The position numbers were made by a program, and so were the translations under genes. This document shows positions 25,629 to 35,143 of a stretch of 64,000 bases of DNA, in pieces; the stretch's first letter is position 1; each line of letters opens with the position of its first letter. The DNA comes from Anaerorhabdus sp036636695 (lineage in GTDB: Bacteria > Bacillota_I > Bacilli_A > Erysipelotrichales > Erysipelotrichaceae). The stretch lies in assembly GCF_036636695.1 (NCBI RefSeq), contig NZ_JAVWNW010000012.1; one strand, written 5' to 3'. The notes beneath the pieces are model-generated. The model saw nothing but the letters and a program-made list of their open reading frames with translations. It was not told the DNA's origin and searched no databases.

Positions 25629-28600
25629 ACAAAGCTTAGCGATTAATGCAACAGGACGAAATATTCTTGTATCTGCTTCTGCAGGCGCTGGTAAAACGGC
25701 TGTCCTTGTTGAACGACTAACAAAACGCTGCCTCGTTGACCGTATTGGTATGGACGAGATTCTTGCGGTTACTTTTACTGATGCTGCTGCAAATGAAATG
25801 AAGAAGCGTTTATCAAAGCGATTAAATGAAGAATATACTTCACCTAACGCTGATAAGGAATATATTCAAAAACAACTTGTTCTCCTTCAAAACGCTCGCA
25901 TATCAACAATCCATTCTTTTTGTTTAGACTTAATAAAAAAACATGCCGATGCTTTAGGTCTTGACCCTGCCATTGCTAATACTATTCTTGAAGATGGGCA
26001 AGTAGAACTTGCAAAACAAAATGCATTTGAATCTGTACTTCAAGAAATGCTTACAACACAATTTGATGAAACATTACAGTGTGCTCACTATTTTTCTCCT
26101 CGTTCAGAAGACTTTGAAGATTTCAAAGACGCAATTCTAACTATTATGAAAACTGCCGCTGCTTCTTTGGATGAAGATGCTTGGTACAAAAATGCTCAAA
26201 TGAATTATCAACATATTAAAACACCCGCAGATATTACTCCTGCACTTGCACAACTATTCTTTGCAGCATGTCGTCTTGATGTAGATATTCAACTTCAAGG
26301 AATTGAAGAGTGTTTAAAGTATTGTTTATTGCATGCACCAGAAAATGAAAAAGTTATTCAGTCTATCAATTTGAAATTAGACTTTACTCGTGATGTTTAT
26401 CAATACATTGATAACAAAGATATTGATGGCTTCATCCGTTCATTTAGAAGTGCCTTGTCAAAAGATATCAAAGCAATAACAAAAGATGAATATTTCAAAG
26501 ATACTCTATGCAAGAATCTTAAAACCCATCGTGAAAATTGCATTAGTAAATATGTTGATTTTGAAACAATGAAAAATGATTCCAATGAAATGAGTTCACT
26601 CGTTGAGACATGTCTCACTTTCGCAAGAAAAGTAAGCATAGCTTTCAAACAAAACAAATTGGAATTACGCGGAATCGATTTTGATGATATGGAACAATTA
26701 GCTTATCAAGTATTAAAAGCTGATAATCAAAGAATAGCAAAAATATATCAATTACTATTCAAAGAGATACTAATCGATGAATTCCAAGATACAAATGAAA
26801 TTCAAAATGAATTGTTAACTATGGTTTCTAATGGAAACAATGTTTTCCGTGTTGGTGATGTTAAACAATCTATCTATAAATTTAGAAAAGCAAAACCCGA
26901 AATCATGCGTACCCTTATGAATGATGAAAGCGTTGAAAATATTACACTTGCCTATAACTATCGTTCTAATCAATCCATCGTACAATTCACAAATGATTTG
27001 TTCCGTAATTGTATGAACGTTGAAGGATGTCGTGATGTTTATCTTGAACGTGATTTTGTACAGCCTGGTACTCCATCACAAATGGAAACAAGTAATCCTG
27101 TAGAGTTTTATAAAATTAATACTGCATCCATAAAAGAAGATCATGACTCATTAGAAAACAAACAAATTAAAGCTCATTTCATCGCACAAAAAATTGTTAA
27201 AATGAAAACTTCTACTTCCTATAACAAATGGAGTGATTTCGTAATCATAACTCGCACCCATGGTGATAAAAATTTAATTAAGCAGGTTTTTGATGAATAT
27301 AATATTCCTTATAGTATTGATGCAAAAGAAGGATTCTATCAATCCTACTGTTGTGCCATTGTGTTAAGTATGCTTAGACTTGTAGAAGATATTGATGAGA
27401 TATCTTTGTTATCCGTTTTAACATCACCACTTTACTTTGCAAGCGATGATGAATGTGCAAACCTAAAGCTAAGTTCATCTTCTCTTTGGGAAGGATGTTT
27501 GAAATTTAATCACCCTCTTGTAAATGATATTTATGCTTGTAGAGAGATTCTAAAATCTCACGGCTTATGTTCGCTATTAAATAAAATCGCTACAATTAAT
27601 AACTTTGTTGACCAAGGATTGGATCAACAACAACGTACAAACTTTGATTTACTTTTCGAGAAAGCAACACAATTCGAAAAAACTTCTATCAGTTTACGTC
27701 AATTCATTCAACAAATTGATTTAAACATTCAAGAAAAATCAAATGAAGCTGTTGCTTTAGGACCAGAAGAAGATGTTGTTCGTTCTGTTACTATCCATCA
27801 TTCTAAAGGACTTCAATATAAAGTTGTATTTTATTGGAGTACATCTGAAAATAAACTTAAAGACAAGGCGAATGCACTTCTTGTGGACAGTGAACTTGGA
27901 GTTGCTTTTCATTCATTAAAATTACCTTATCGTTTCCGCCGACCAACTTTTCAACGAATTGCTTTAGAATATAAAATTAATCTTGATGACTTAGAAGAAG
28001 GTATTCGTGTTCTTTATGTTGCCTTAACGCGTGCCGAAAGCAAATTAATCATTGTCGATAATATTGACAAAGAGATTAACCCAACAAAGTTAACACTTCA
28101 GCACTTGAATAAACGCAAAGGTATGACATACACAATTTTAAATTCTCTTGGCAATAATGATAATTTCACTATTTATACGGTTAATGAATTAAAAGTTCAA
28201 CCAAAGAATTATCGCCACGAGACTACTCAAATTGAATTACCTAAGTATCAATTAACTGATGCTTCTATTGAATCACTGTCTCCAAGTTCAACTGAAAATT
28301 ATTTTGTCCCACAACTTACTTTCGATGCTATTTCTTCATCAAGTCGTGGTAATCTTGTTCATAAATGGATTGAAATTCTACCTAATCGTGTATGGACTAA
28401 CGCTGATTTCAATGATAGTGAATTGAGTTTAGAGGATAGAGAAAAATTAATACGTTTTAGTGAATCAAAAATTTACAAACAATGTTTGTCTATGGATATT
28501 CATAAAGAATTTCCATTTGCCGTACGTAATGATAATAAATTGATACAAGGATCTGTCGATTTCATTGCAGTAGATGATCAAGCTATCATCTTAATTGACT

Positions 28601-28758
28601 TTAAGACCGATAGAAATGTAACACAAGAAATTTTATTGCAACGATATAGTCAACAAATCAACACTTATAAAATAGCTTTATCTATTTTATTCCCACAAAG
28701 AGTTATTGAAGCATATATCTGCAGTTTCGACTTAGAAACATTTATTCATATTAAATAA
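25612..28758 (+). CDS. addA: AddA/RexA helicase-nuclease subunit
   Basis: 1048 residues from ATG 25612 with AGGAAG 8 bp upstream; GTG 25603 is less well placed. UvrD-type helicase motifs are intact: SASAGAGKTAVLVERL (Walker A), AVTFTDAAANEMKKRL, LIDEFQDTNEIQ (Walker B), GDVKQSIYKFRKA, VTIHHSKGLQY and VLYVALTRAESKL. A C-terminal RecB-family nuclease has GSVDFIAVDDQAIILIDFKTD. It is coupled to rexB by a 17 bp overlap. Together they form the Firmicutes counterpart of RecBCD; the chi sequence of this organism cannot be read from the window. Confidence 0.95.
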   Translation: MKWNPEQSLAINATGRNILVSASAGAGKTAVLVERLTKRCLVDRIGMDEILAVTFTDAAANEMKKRLSKRLNEEYTSPNADKEYIQKQLVLLQNARISTIHSFCLDLIKKHADALGLDPAIANTILEDGQVELAKQNAFESVLQEMLTTQFDETLQCAHYFSPRSEDFEDFKDAILTIMKTAAASLDEDAWYKNAQMNYQHIKTPADITPALAQLFFAACRLDVDIQLQGIEECLKYCLLHAPENEKVIQSINLKLDFTRDVYQYIDNKDIDGFIRSFRSALSKDIKAITKDEYFKDTLCKNLKTHRENCISKYVDFETMKNDSNEMSSLVETCLTFARKVSIAFKQNKLELRGIDFDDMEQLAYQVLKADNQRIAKIYQLLFKEILIDEFQDTNEIQNELLTMVSNGNNVFRVGDVKQSIYKFRKAKPEIMRTLMNDESVENITLAYNYRSNQSIVQFTNDLFRNCMNVEGCRDVYLERDFVQPGTPSQMETSNPVEFYKINTASIKEDHDSLENKQIKAHFIAQKIVKMKTSTSYNKWSDFVIITRTHGDKNLIKQVFDEYNIPYSIDAKEGFYQSYCCAIVLSMLRLVEDIDEISLLSVLTSPLYFASDDECANLKLSSSSLWEGCLKFNHPLVNDIYACREILKSHGLCSLLNKIATINNFVDQGLDQQQRTNFDLLFEKATQFEKTSISLRQFIQQIDLNIQEKSNEAVALGPEEDVVRSVTIHHSKGLQYKVVFYWSTSENKLKDKANALLVDSELGVAFHSLKLPYRFRRPTFQRIALEYKINLDDLEEGIRVLYVALTRAESKLIIVDNIDKEINPTKLTLQHLNKRKGMTYTILNSLGNNDNFTIYTVNELKVQPKNYRHETTQIELPKYQLTDASIESLSPSSTENYFVPQLTFDAISSSSRGNLVHKWIEILPNRVWTNADFNDSELSLEDREKLIRFSESKIYKQCLSMDIHKEFPFAVRNDNKLIQGSVDFIAVDDQAIILIDFKTDRNVTQEILLQRYSQQINTYKIALSILFPQRVIEAYICSFDLETFIHIK

Positions 28759-28760
28759 AG

Positions 28761-28798
28761 AAAAATCAAGTTAGTGGCAACCACAACTTGATTTTTTA
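28761..28798. terminator. Bidirectional terminator between addA and the FeoB-associated gene
   Basis: AAAAATCAAGTT/AACTTGATTTTT with inner GTGG/CCAC. T-rich on both strands; it contains the stop codon of the minus-strand gene. Confidence 0.85.
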
Positions 28799-28965
28799 TC
28801 TTTATCATAATCTTCTTTTAAATTTTTAATTCGACATGTTGTTTCTTTTGAGCAACCCAAACAGGTGCCAGAACAATTTGTCTTTTTTGTTTTACTCATC
28901 AGCATCATTGTCACGCCAATTACAATTGCAAGTATTCCTAAAATAAGTCCATCTATATAATTCAT
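28771..28965 (-). CDS. FeoB-associated Cys-rich membrane protein
   Basis: 64 residues from ATG 28965 with AGAGGTG 6 bp upstream. One N-terminal membrane helix (IDGLILGILAIVIGVTMML) is followed by a Cys-rich tail (NCSGTCLGCSKETTC ... SSCGCH). This is the layout of the small FeoB-associated proteins that accompany ferrous iron transporters. No feoA or feoB is in this window, so the link to iron is by family only. It probably shares a transcript with the GGDEF gene upstream (57 bp gap). Confidence 0.75.
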   Translation of the reverse strand: MNYIDGLILGILAIVIGVTMMLMSKTKKTNCSGTCLGCSKETTCRIKNLKEDYDKDKKSSCGCH

Positions 28966-29021
28966 TCGCAACACCTCTGTGGATATTACTATAAACCAAC
29001 TTAATCTTTAAATCAAACCTT

Positions 29022-30404
29022 TTAATCTTCAATTTCATATCCAAACAGCATGTTTCCACCACCTGTTTTCTTGACATTATACATAGCACGGTCAGCTACT
29101 TGAAGAAGTTGACTAGCACTATTACCATCTTCTGGATAACACGCAACACCAATACTTACACCACAAAAAACTGTGCCTTTTTTAAGTTCCCAAGGTTTTT
29201 TAAATCTTTCTAGAATAAAGTGACACAAACTACGAATGCTTTCTTTTTCGACTTTGCCAATGAGAGCGACAAATTCATCACCACCATTGCGATATATCGA
29301 ATCTTTCAGCATAGGAATATTGCTAAAGAATTCTCCTAAATTAATCAAAAATTCATCTCCTGCATCATGACCAAAATTATCATTAATCAATTTGAATCCA
29401 TCAATATCAAAGAACAATAAATATCCCTGCTCATTCTCACTCGCATTATCAATTTTCGCTTTGCATTTTTCAAGTAACATTCTTCGATTTGGTAGTTTAG
29501 TCAACGAATCATAATGGGCCATATATTTTATGAGTTCTTCATTTTTCTTGTTGTCAGTGATATCTGCACTACTTACAATATGCGCAAGTCTTCCATCAAC
29601 CCACGTAAACGCTGAGCTAAAGACTCTAAACCACGAACCATCAAATGCCCGTTGATAGTCCCAAATATATACTTTTGTTGGATTTCCTTTTTCATCAATA
29701 ATCTTCTTTTGTGGACAAAACTCACAAGGCCCTGTTTGCCCAGGAAAAAGCACTTGCCAGCATTTGTTTCCCATAAATTTATCTTTACCACCATAAGGGG
29801 ATGCCATTGATTCGTTTACATATAAAATATCATGTGTATTGAAATCATTTACATAAATGTCTATACCTGTATTATCTAAAATCTTCTCTAATGATTTTTG
29901 AGCGAATCGCAAACGTTTCTTATATAAATTAAACGATGTATATTTAATCAACATTGCATTTGTAATATGTAACAAATTGAATTCTTCATTACTATATTCC
30001 AGCCTTTTACCAGCATTTATCACAATACCAAATATTCGATCATTATCATCAAGCACTGATTCGACATATAACGTTTTAGCATCAAACATATTTAATAATT
30101 TCAATTCATATTCTGATAATTCATCATTTTTATTCAACATTAAAAAACCTTCGTATATTAAACGATTGTTGAATTCTTCTTCAAGATTATTTAAATCCAA
30201 TATTTTGGGATATTCTTTTTTGGTATTTGAATATCGTGACATTTCATTTAATTGATTATTTAATCCTGGTTCATATACAAGAGATATATCAAAACCAAAA
30301 TAATTTGTAATCAGCTGTTGTCCTTGTCTTACATTATCTAGTTGTACTTGTTGGTCAGCAAACAAAGTTGCTAGTCTTAGTATTAATTCATCTTGTAGAT
30401 TCAT
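29022..30404 (-). CDS. PAS-GGDEF diguanylate cyclase
   Basis: 460 residues, no membrane helix. The N-terminal 165 residues look like a GAF-type domain (FGFDISLVYEPGLN ... RIFGIVINAGKRLEY). A PAS domain follows at about 170-290, with an embedded CEFC pair in GPCEFCPQKK. The C-terminal GGDEF domain is intact: LTKLPNRRML, FFDIDGFKLINDNFGHDAGDEFL, YRNGGDEF and SIGVACYPEDG. It should make c-di-GMP from two GTP. No RxxD inhibitory site lies before GGDEF. The signal is unknown; the Cys pair could bind metal or sense redox state. Confidence 0.88.
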   Translation of the reverse strand: MNLQDELILRLATLFADQQVQLDNVRQGQQLITNYFGFDISLVYEPGLNNQLNEMSRYSNTKKEYPKILDLNNLEEEFNNRLIYEGFLMLNKNDELSEYELKLLNMFDAKTLYVESVLDDNDRIFGIVINAGKRLEYSNEEFNLLHITNAMLIKYTSFNLYKKRLRFAQKSLEKILDNTGIDIYVNDFNTHDILYVNESMASPYGGKDKFMGNKCWQVLFPGQTGPCEFCPQKKIIDEKGNPTKVYIWDYQRAFDGSWFRVFSSAFTWVDGRLAHIVSSADITDNKKNEELIKYMAHYDSLTKLPNRRMLLEKCKAKIDNASENEQGYLLFFDIDGFKLINDNFGHDAGDEFLINLGEFFSNIPMLKDSIYRNGGDEFVALIGKVEKESIRSLCHFILERFKKPWELKKGTVFCGVSIGVACYPEDGNSASQLLQVADRAMYNVKKTGGGNMLFGYEIED

Positions 30405-30430
30405 ACTTTCACCTCAAGTTTACAACTTTC

Positions 30431-30925
30431 CTAGTTATTACTTTCTTTTTCTCGAATATATTCTATTGCTTCTTTACCTGACATATGTTCTATTGTTAAT
30501 TCAATACAGCTAACCGCATTAAAACTTCCACTGATTTCTGCTTCTTTATTATTACTGAATTCTTTTGAATATTTATCTATCAAAAGTTCTAATGCAAATC
30601 GTTTTTCTTCATCTCTTAATACACGAGCTTTCCCAAATACGATAACACTTCTAAAATAGGTAGTGAATTTTTCAGGTACGATATTATCCGCATCAACAAC
30701 ACAAAAGGATACCTTATCATTTTTTTCTAATGCATCGATTTTGTGCCCTGCTTTTGCACTGTGAAAATAAATCTTTGAATCACAATAACAATAACTTAGT
30801 GGAACAGTATAAGGATATCCATCATCGCCTATCACAGCCAATACACCATTTGTACCTCGATTTAATACCTGAATGCATTCTTCCTTAGATAAAACTTGTT
30901 TAAATCTACGCATTTCTCTAAACAT
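30431..30925 (-). CDS. Pyridoxamine 5'-phosphate oxidase-family flavoprotein, NimA-like
   Basis: 164 residues. The split-barrel flavin domain is evident (CIQVLNRGTNGVLAVIGDDGYPYTVPLSYCY, KIYFHSAKAGHKIDAL, DKVSFCVVDAD), matching the Nim/5-nitroimidazole-resistance-like subgroup. The start has AGGGGG 7 bp upstream. A hairpin, AACAAAATCTT/AAGATTTTGTT (30952-30981), lies in the predicted 5' UTR downstream of an extended -10 TGC-TATAGT (31003-30998). The exact substrate is unknown; nitroimidazole reduction is only one possibility. Confidence 0.8.
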   Translation of the reverse strand: MFREMRRFKQVLSKEECIQVLNRGTNGVLAVIGDDGYPYTVPLSYCYCDSKIYFHSAKAGHKIDALEKNDKVSFCVVDADNIVPEKFTTYFRSVIVFGKARVLRDEEKRFALELLIDKYSKEFSNNKEAEISGSFNAVSCIELTIEHMSGKEAIEYIREKESNN

Positions 30926-31087
30926 ATTTCAGCCCCCTATATTTAATCTTTAACAAAATCTTTTGTTTCAAAGATTTTGTTCTATTCTCTTACAAACACT
31001 ATAGCAAATAAACACTTCATTTATAAGTGTAAAATATCCATTTGAATGAGAATTATTCCACTTTTCAATTATGACTATCATATAACC

Positions 31088-31387
31088 TTATAGTAAATAA
31101 TTGTCATCTCGATTCGCTACTATAAACTCCTTTAGCTTATAAGTTGCATATCCTTCTAAAACAAGTGGTTCTTTTTTGCATATTTCTTCAGCATCTTCAT
31201 AACTATTTGCTCTAATTATATACATCCCAGCAACTCCTGGATAGCTTTTAAAAACGCCACATATTTCTAGTATCTCGCTATCATCTAATCTCTTGATATT
31301 TGCAACATGTCTTTCTATTACTGCTTTTGTTAATTTATTATATGTTTTTCCTTTTTCAATTATCATTACATAAAGTGATTTATCCAT
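31088..31387 (-). CDS. YciI-like protein
   Basis: 99 residues with the YCII ferredoxin-like fold: LYVMIIEKGKTY, a conserved His in ERHVANIKRL, then GVFKSYPGVAGMYIIRANSYEDAEEICKKEP. Family members are small cytosolic proteins, some with dehydrochlorinase or oxygenase-like activity; the role here is unknown. It is a single gene between the Nim-like gene and tRNA-Glu. Confidence 0.75.
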   Translation of the reverse strand: MDKSLYVMIIEKGKTYNKLTKAVIERHVANIKRLDDSEILEICGVFKSYPGVAGMYIIRANSYEDAEEICKKEPLVLEGYATYKLKEFIVANRDDNYLL

Positions 31388-31492
31388 GTTTTATCCTCAT
31401 TATTATCATTTAAAATATAATCTATCAATTTTTTATTTCATGTATCGCTAGTATATCATGAGTATTTTTTTAAAACTACTTGAAATCAAAAT

Positions 31493-31512
31493 AAAAAATG
31501 CTTTCGCATTTC
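31493..31512 (-). terminator. Terminator of tRNA-Glu
   Basis: On the minus strand, GAAATGC-GAAA-GCATTT followed by TTTATTTTG, 18 bp after the tRNA. Confidence 0.75.
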
Positions 31513-31529
31513 TAGTTTTATTTTATTTC

Positions 31530-31603
31530 TACTCCCAGGGGGATTCGAACCCCTCGTTGCACGGATGAGAACCGTGTTTCCTAACCGATTAGAAGATGGG
31601 AGC
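31530..31603 (-). tRNA. tRNA-Glu (anticodon CTC)
   Basis: Cloverleaf on the minus strand: acceptor GCTCCCA/TGGGAGT, anticodon stem CACGG/CCGTG with loop TTCTCAT (anticodon CTC at 31569-31567, reads GAG), and T arm GGGG-TTCGAAT-CCCC. About 74 nt including discriminator A; CCA is not encoded. It stands alone with its own terminator. The G1-U72 wobble pair is slightly unusual. Glu is assigned from the anticodon only. Confidence 0.9.
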
Positions 31604-31633
31604 AGAATATACTTTTAGTATATTCCTTTCTCA

Positions 31634-32464
31634 CTATCTTTCAATATCAAAATTTATTTTTACTTGTGATGGTACGGTTTTCATCTGCCCAATTTTAGTA
31701 GTCTCAAATGTTCCATGACAATCTGAACCTGATGTAACAAATAAATTGAATATTTCGCAAATTTTCAAACAAATTTCCGTTTGTTTTTCTGTATGCTTTG
31801 GATAATAACATTCAATTCCATCTATCCCTAACATCACTAACTTTCTTAATATTTCTTCAAATTCTGCATCATTTAAATCTTTAAAAACTCGACCTGGATG
31901 GGCAATTATTGCTTTACCATGTGCTTGATGAATTTCATCAATGACGCGCTTCACTCCAAAAAATGAAATATCTTCATAGGAAAAGTCCCCTTTAAAAAAC
32001 AAATCAAATGACTCATCTAAATCACCTGCAACACCACGTTCTACAAAATAATGGATTGCTCTCCATCCACCTAATCGTCGATCATACTCATAATTATCAT
32101 AATCTTCTAGTGATACTCTAGTGTCTTGTTTGGCAATCATTTCTACAAAATCACGATTTGCGACATCGAGTAACACTCTATTCGCGGTCACAAATTCTCT
32201 AAACTGTTCATTTTCCAAATCAAAGTTATAGCCAAGCATATGAATATTTCTACCAAATTCAGTACAATCTATTTCAACCCCTGTTACACATTGAATATCT
32301 GTATTCTTTGCAAGTTCCATTAATATTTCAGTTCCTTTTAATTCATTATGATCAGTGATTGCAAGCACACTCACTTGTTCCTCTTGCGCCATTTGAAGGA
32401 TTTCTTTCGGACTGTATGTTCCATCTGAATAGAAGGAATGGTTGTGTAAATCTATATAACTCAT
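31634..32464 (-). CDS. PHP-domain phosphoesterase (RNase AM/TrpH-like)
   Basis: 276 residues. The PHP metal ligands are visible: DLHNHSFYSDGT, AITDHNELKG, VTGVEID, IIAHPGR and SGSDCHG. The closest known group hydrolyses 3',5'-bisphosphonucleotides or acts as a 5'-3' exonuclease on short RNA (YciV/RNase AM). It is cytosolic. It lies on the same strand, 73 bp downstream of the cation antiporter gene. Confidence 0.85.
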   Translation of the reverse strand: MSYIDLHNHSFYSDGTYSPKEILQMAQEEQVSVLAITDHNELKGTEILMELAKNTDIQCVTGVEIDCTEFGRNIHMLGYNFDLENEQFREFVTANRVLLDVANRDFVEMIAKQDTRVSLEDYDNYEYDRRLGGWRAIHYFVERGVAGDLDESFDLFFKGDFSYEDISFFGVKRVIDEIHQAHGKAIIAHPGRVFKDLNDAEFEEILRKLVMLGIDGIECYYPKHTEKQTEICLKICEIFNLFVTSGSDCHGTFETTKIGQMKTVPSQVKINFDIER

Positions 32465-32536
32465 AGGATACTCCTAACTAATTTTATAAATTATACGTTG
32501 TTCTTTATAAACTGTAAATAAAAATCATATGTTCTT

Positions 32537-34144
32537 CTATCGAACAAGTTCATTCGTATATAAAACTAATATATCCTCTTCCTCAATCTTTGTATCGCCA
32601 CTAGGAAGAATTGTTTTGCTATCTCTAATAATCATAATGACAAGTTCATTTGCTTTTGGAGAGAAATCCTTAATTGTTTTTTGTATCCACTCACTACCTT
32701 TTTCAATAATATATTCTTGTAGACAAATTTGATTTTCTCCTCGATATTTATATGCACTCAAAATAAGCTGGTCACCTTCTTGAAGTATAGTCTTTCCACT
32801 TGGAATTATTTTTTCTTTATTCCGCAAAATTAATATTATTAATGTATCTGGTGGTAACGTTATATTTTTGATTTCTTGATTAATCCAATTATGCGATGAA
32901 TTTAAGTTAACTTTTATAAATCGCAAATCTACTTCATCTGAATAATCACTAAATGATTTCAATACATCAATATTCTTATCTGTCATATCAAGCCATTTGG
33001 AAACCTTTGGTAAGAATGTCCCTTGAATTAAAATTGATAATAAAACTATGAAAAATACAATGTGATATAAATCAATAGATAAATCATTTAAACGAACTGT
33101 CGCAAGTATTGCGAATACAATTGAAGCTGCTCCTCTTAATCCAGCAAACGAAACAAGCAATAATTGTTTGAATTTACATCCATAGGGTTTTAATAATAAG
33201 AATGTCGCAAAAGGTCTTGCTACTACCGTTAAAAAAATCATAATTAAAATCGCTGGTATAAAAATATCTGGAATTCGCGAAGGTGTCGCAAGAAACCCTA
33301 AAAGGAAGAAAATTACCATTTGCATTAATCCTGTAATTCCATCAAAGAAATGTACAAATGCTTTTTGATTCGTCATTTTTTGATTTCCTAATATTATTCC
33401 TGTTATATAAACACTTAAGTAACCATTCCCATTAAAGTATGTTGCTACAGCATATGACACTAATGCTATACCCACAAGAAACACTAAGTCAAATCCATCT
33501 GCTGTGAGTTTTATTTTTTTTAAGATATATGTTGCTCCATACGCAACGATAAAACCAAAGAATATACCCATCGCAAATTGTAATATTATAAATTGCAATG
33601 TGCTTTGGAGTTGTATTCCACTTGTCATCATTGTTAATACTAAAATAGTTAGCGTATATGATGTTGGATCATTACTACCACTCTCAATTTCTAACAAGGA
33701 GTCTGTATTATATTTTAATCCCAAGCGTTTAGAACGTAGGATAGAAAATACTGATGCTGCATCTGTTGAACTGATTACTGAGCCAATCAAAAAACTTTCT
33801 AGTAGTCCAAAATGCAAAACATAATGACAGAATAGTCCTGTTAATAATGCTGTGAATAGAACACCCAAAGTTGATAATAAGATAGCTTTTGATACTACTG
33901 GTTTTGCATGTTTCCAGTTGGTTCCAAATCCACCATAAAAAATTATAAATATTAAAGCTACTGTACATATTTTTTCTACTGTTTCATAATCTTCATAATA
34001 TATTCCTAGAATTCCATCTGTTCCAAAAAGTAATCCCAGTCCAATAAATGCCACCAAAACAGGAAGTCCCGCCTTTTGTGTTGCACGATTTAAGAATACA
34101 CACGCCACAACAATAATTCCTGCTAACAATATACCTATAGTCAA
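32537..34144 (-). CDS. K+/H+ antiporter, NhaP2/CvrA type with TrkA-C domains
   Basis: 535 residues. A CPA1-type membrane domain of about 12 helices occupies residues 1-380, with conserved stretches FYGGFGTNWK, SSTDAASVFSIL, ESGSNDPTSY and FAGLRGAASIVFA. Two C-terminal TrkA-C-like regulatory domains follow, each with a repeated ILPSG / IIPSGKTIL motif (TLIILILRNKEKIIPSGKT and ELVIMIIRDSKTILPSGDT). It should exchange K+ (or Na+) for protons at the membrane. TrkA-C domains often bind nucleotides or c-di-AMP, so ligand control is plausible. Confidence 0.88.
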   Translation of the reverse strand: MTIGILLAGIIVVACVFLNRATQKAGLPVLVAFIGLGLLFGTDGILGIYYEDYETVEKICTVALIFIIFYGGFGTNWKHAKPVVSKAILLSTLGVLFTALLTGLFCHYVLHFGLLESFLIGSVISSTDAASVFSILRSKRLGLKYNTDSLLEIESGSNDPTSYTLTILVLTMMTSGIQLQSTLQFIILQFAMGIFFGFIVAYGATYILKKIKLTADGFDLVFLVGIALVSYAVATYFNGNGYLSVYITGIILGNQKMTNQKAFVHFFDGITGLMQMVIFFLLGFLATPSRIPDIFIPAILIMIFLTVVARPFATFLLLKPYGCKFKQLLLVSFAGLRGAASIVFAILATVRLNDLSIDLYHIVFFIVLLSILIQGTFLPKVSKWLDMTDKNIDVLKSFSDYSDEVDLRFIKVNLNSSHNWINQEIKNITLPPDTLIILILRNKEKIIPSGKTILQEGDQLILSAYKYRGENQICLQEYIIEKGSEWIQKTIKDFSPKANELVIMIIRDSKTILPSGDTKIEEEDILVLYTNELVR

Positions 34145-34203
34145 ATTATCACTCCCCCACTTGTTTTTATTTTACCATAAAAATTCTATTCTTCTTTTTA
34201 TAC

Positions 34204-34233
34204 AATAAAGGTTATCTTTCGATAACCTTTATT
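34204..34233 (-). terminator. Terminator of the pirin gene
   Basis: AATAAAGGTTATC/GATAACCTTTATT hairpin, overlapping the pirin stop codon; usable in both directions. Confidence 0.75.
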
Positions 34234-34927
34234 TACTCATATCAAATAAAATATAATGTGAATCTGTTTTAGCGCTCAGTTTAATTTTTGATTCATCAAA
34301 AATCTCCGCTCCATCTTTCTCATTTATCAATTCACCATTAATCATGCCATTGCCTTCAATTTGAACAAGATAAACTTGGCGATCAGCTTGAATATCATAA
34401 TTTATATCTTCATCTGCTTTTAAACTCACGACTGATATATTCATATCTTGATGAATATGAATAGGCCCATTACCTTCAGGTCCTGAAACTATTTGTAACC
34501 ATTTTCCTTCTCTATCCTTCCATTCAAATTGATAGTCACCATAGTTTGGTGGATATTCTTTTTTATCTGGAATTATCCAAATTTGAAGAAATCTCAAAGG
34601 ATTTTCTGTAAGATTAAATTCACTATGTGTTACACCTGTACCAGCACTCATATATTGAACCTGACCACGAACTAAATCACGTTTATTACCCATGCTGTCT
34701 TTATGTGTTAGGGTACCCTCAACAACATAACTTATAATCTCCATATTTTCATGGGGATGTGTGCCGAATCCTTTCCCTGCATCAAAAATATCATCATTGA
34801 TTACTCTTAATGCTCCAAAATGAATATTATTAGGATTATAGTATTCGGCGAATGAAAAATGAAAGATGCTGTGTAACCAACCCATTTCACTCTTTCCCAT
34901 TTTTTCATGATTTATTATTTTTATCAT
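34229..34927 (-). CDS. Pirin family protein
   Basis: 232 residues with the bicupin pirin fold. Signatures are FGALRVINDDIFDAGKGFGTHPHENMEIISYVVEGTLTHKDSMG and MSAGTGVTHSEFN, containing the His/Glu metal ligands, and LQIWIIPDKK. Bacterial pirins include YhhW-type quercetin 2,3-dioxygenases and regulators; the substrate is not predictable. It is monocistronic with its own terminator. The 216 bp upstream (34928-35142) holds the terminator of the histidine-kinase gene and otherwise nothing I can assign. Confidence 0.9.
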   Translation of the reverse strand: MIKIINHEKMGKSEMGWLHSIFHFSFAEYYNPNNIHFGALRVINDDIFDAGKGFGTHPHENMEIISYVVEGTLTHKDSMGNKRDLVRGQVQYMSAGTGVTHSEFNLTENPLRFLQIWIIPDKKEYPPNYGDYQFEWKDREGKWLQIVSGPEGNGPIHIHQDMNISVVSLKADEDINYDIQADRQVYLVQIEGNGMINGELINEKDGAEIFDESKIKLSAKTDSHYILFDMSK

Positions 34928-35120
34928 AATACTCCCTCTTTTCCAATTTTTTTAAATCTTGAATATCAACGAGTATATTCCACCTTTTTAGTAAATGAAA
35001 AATTGAATATTAATTATAAGATACTATTTAAGGTAATCATGATTTCTCGTTGTTAGTTGTCTTTATCTACAATATATCACTAATTTACAATACTTCTATA
35101 AATATGCTCTACTAAAATAA

Positions 35121-35143
35121 AAACTAAGTTTTCACTTAGTCTT
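35121..35143 (-). terminator. Terminator of the VTT-GT2-two-component operon
   Basis: On the minus strand, ACTAAGT-GAAA-ACTTAGT followed by TTTTATTTT, at the end of the histidine-kinase gene. Confidence 0.8.

Noticed and set aside
31040..31060. Fur/PerR-like box (TGAGAATTATTCCA) upstream of the Nim-like gene
   Set aside because: Too far upstream of the likely promoter and several mismatches; AT-rich sequence gives such hits by chance.
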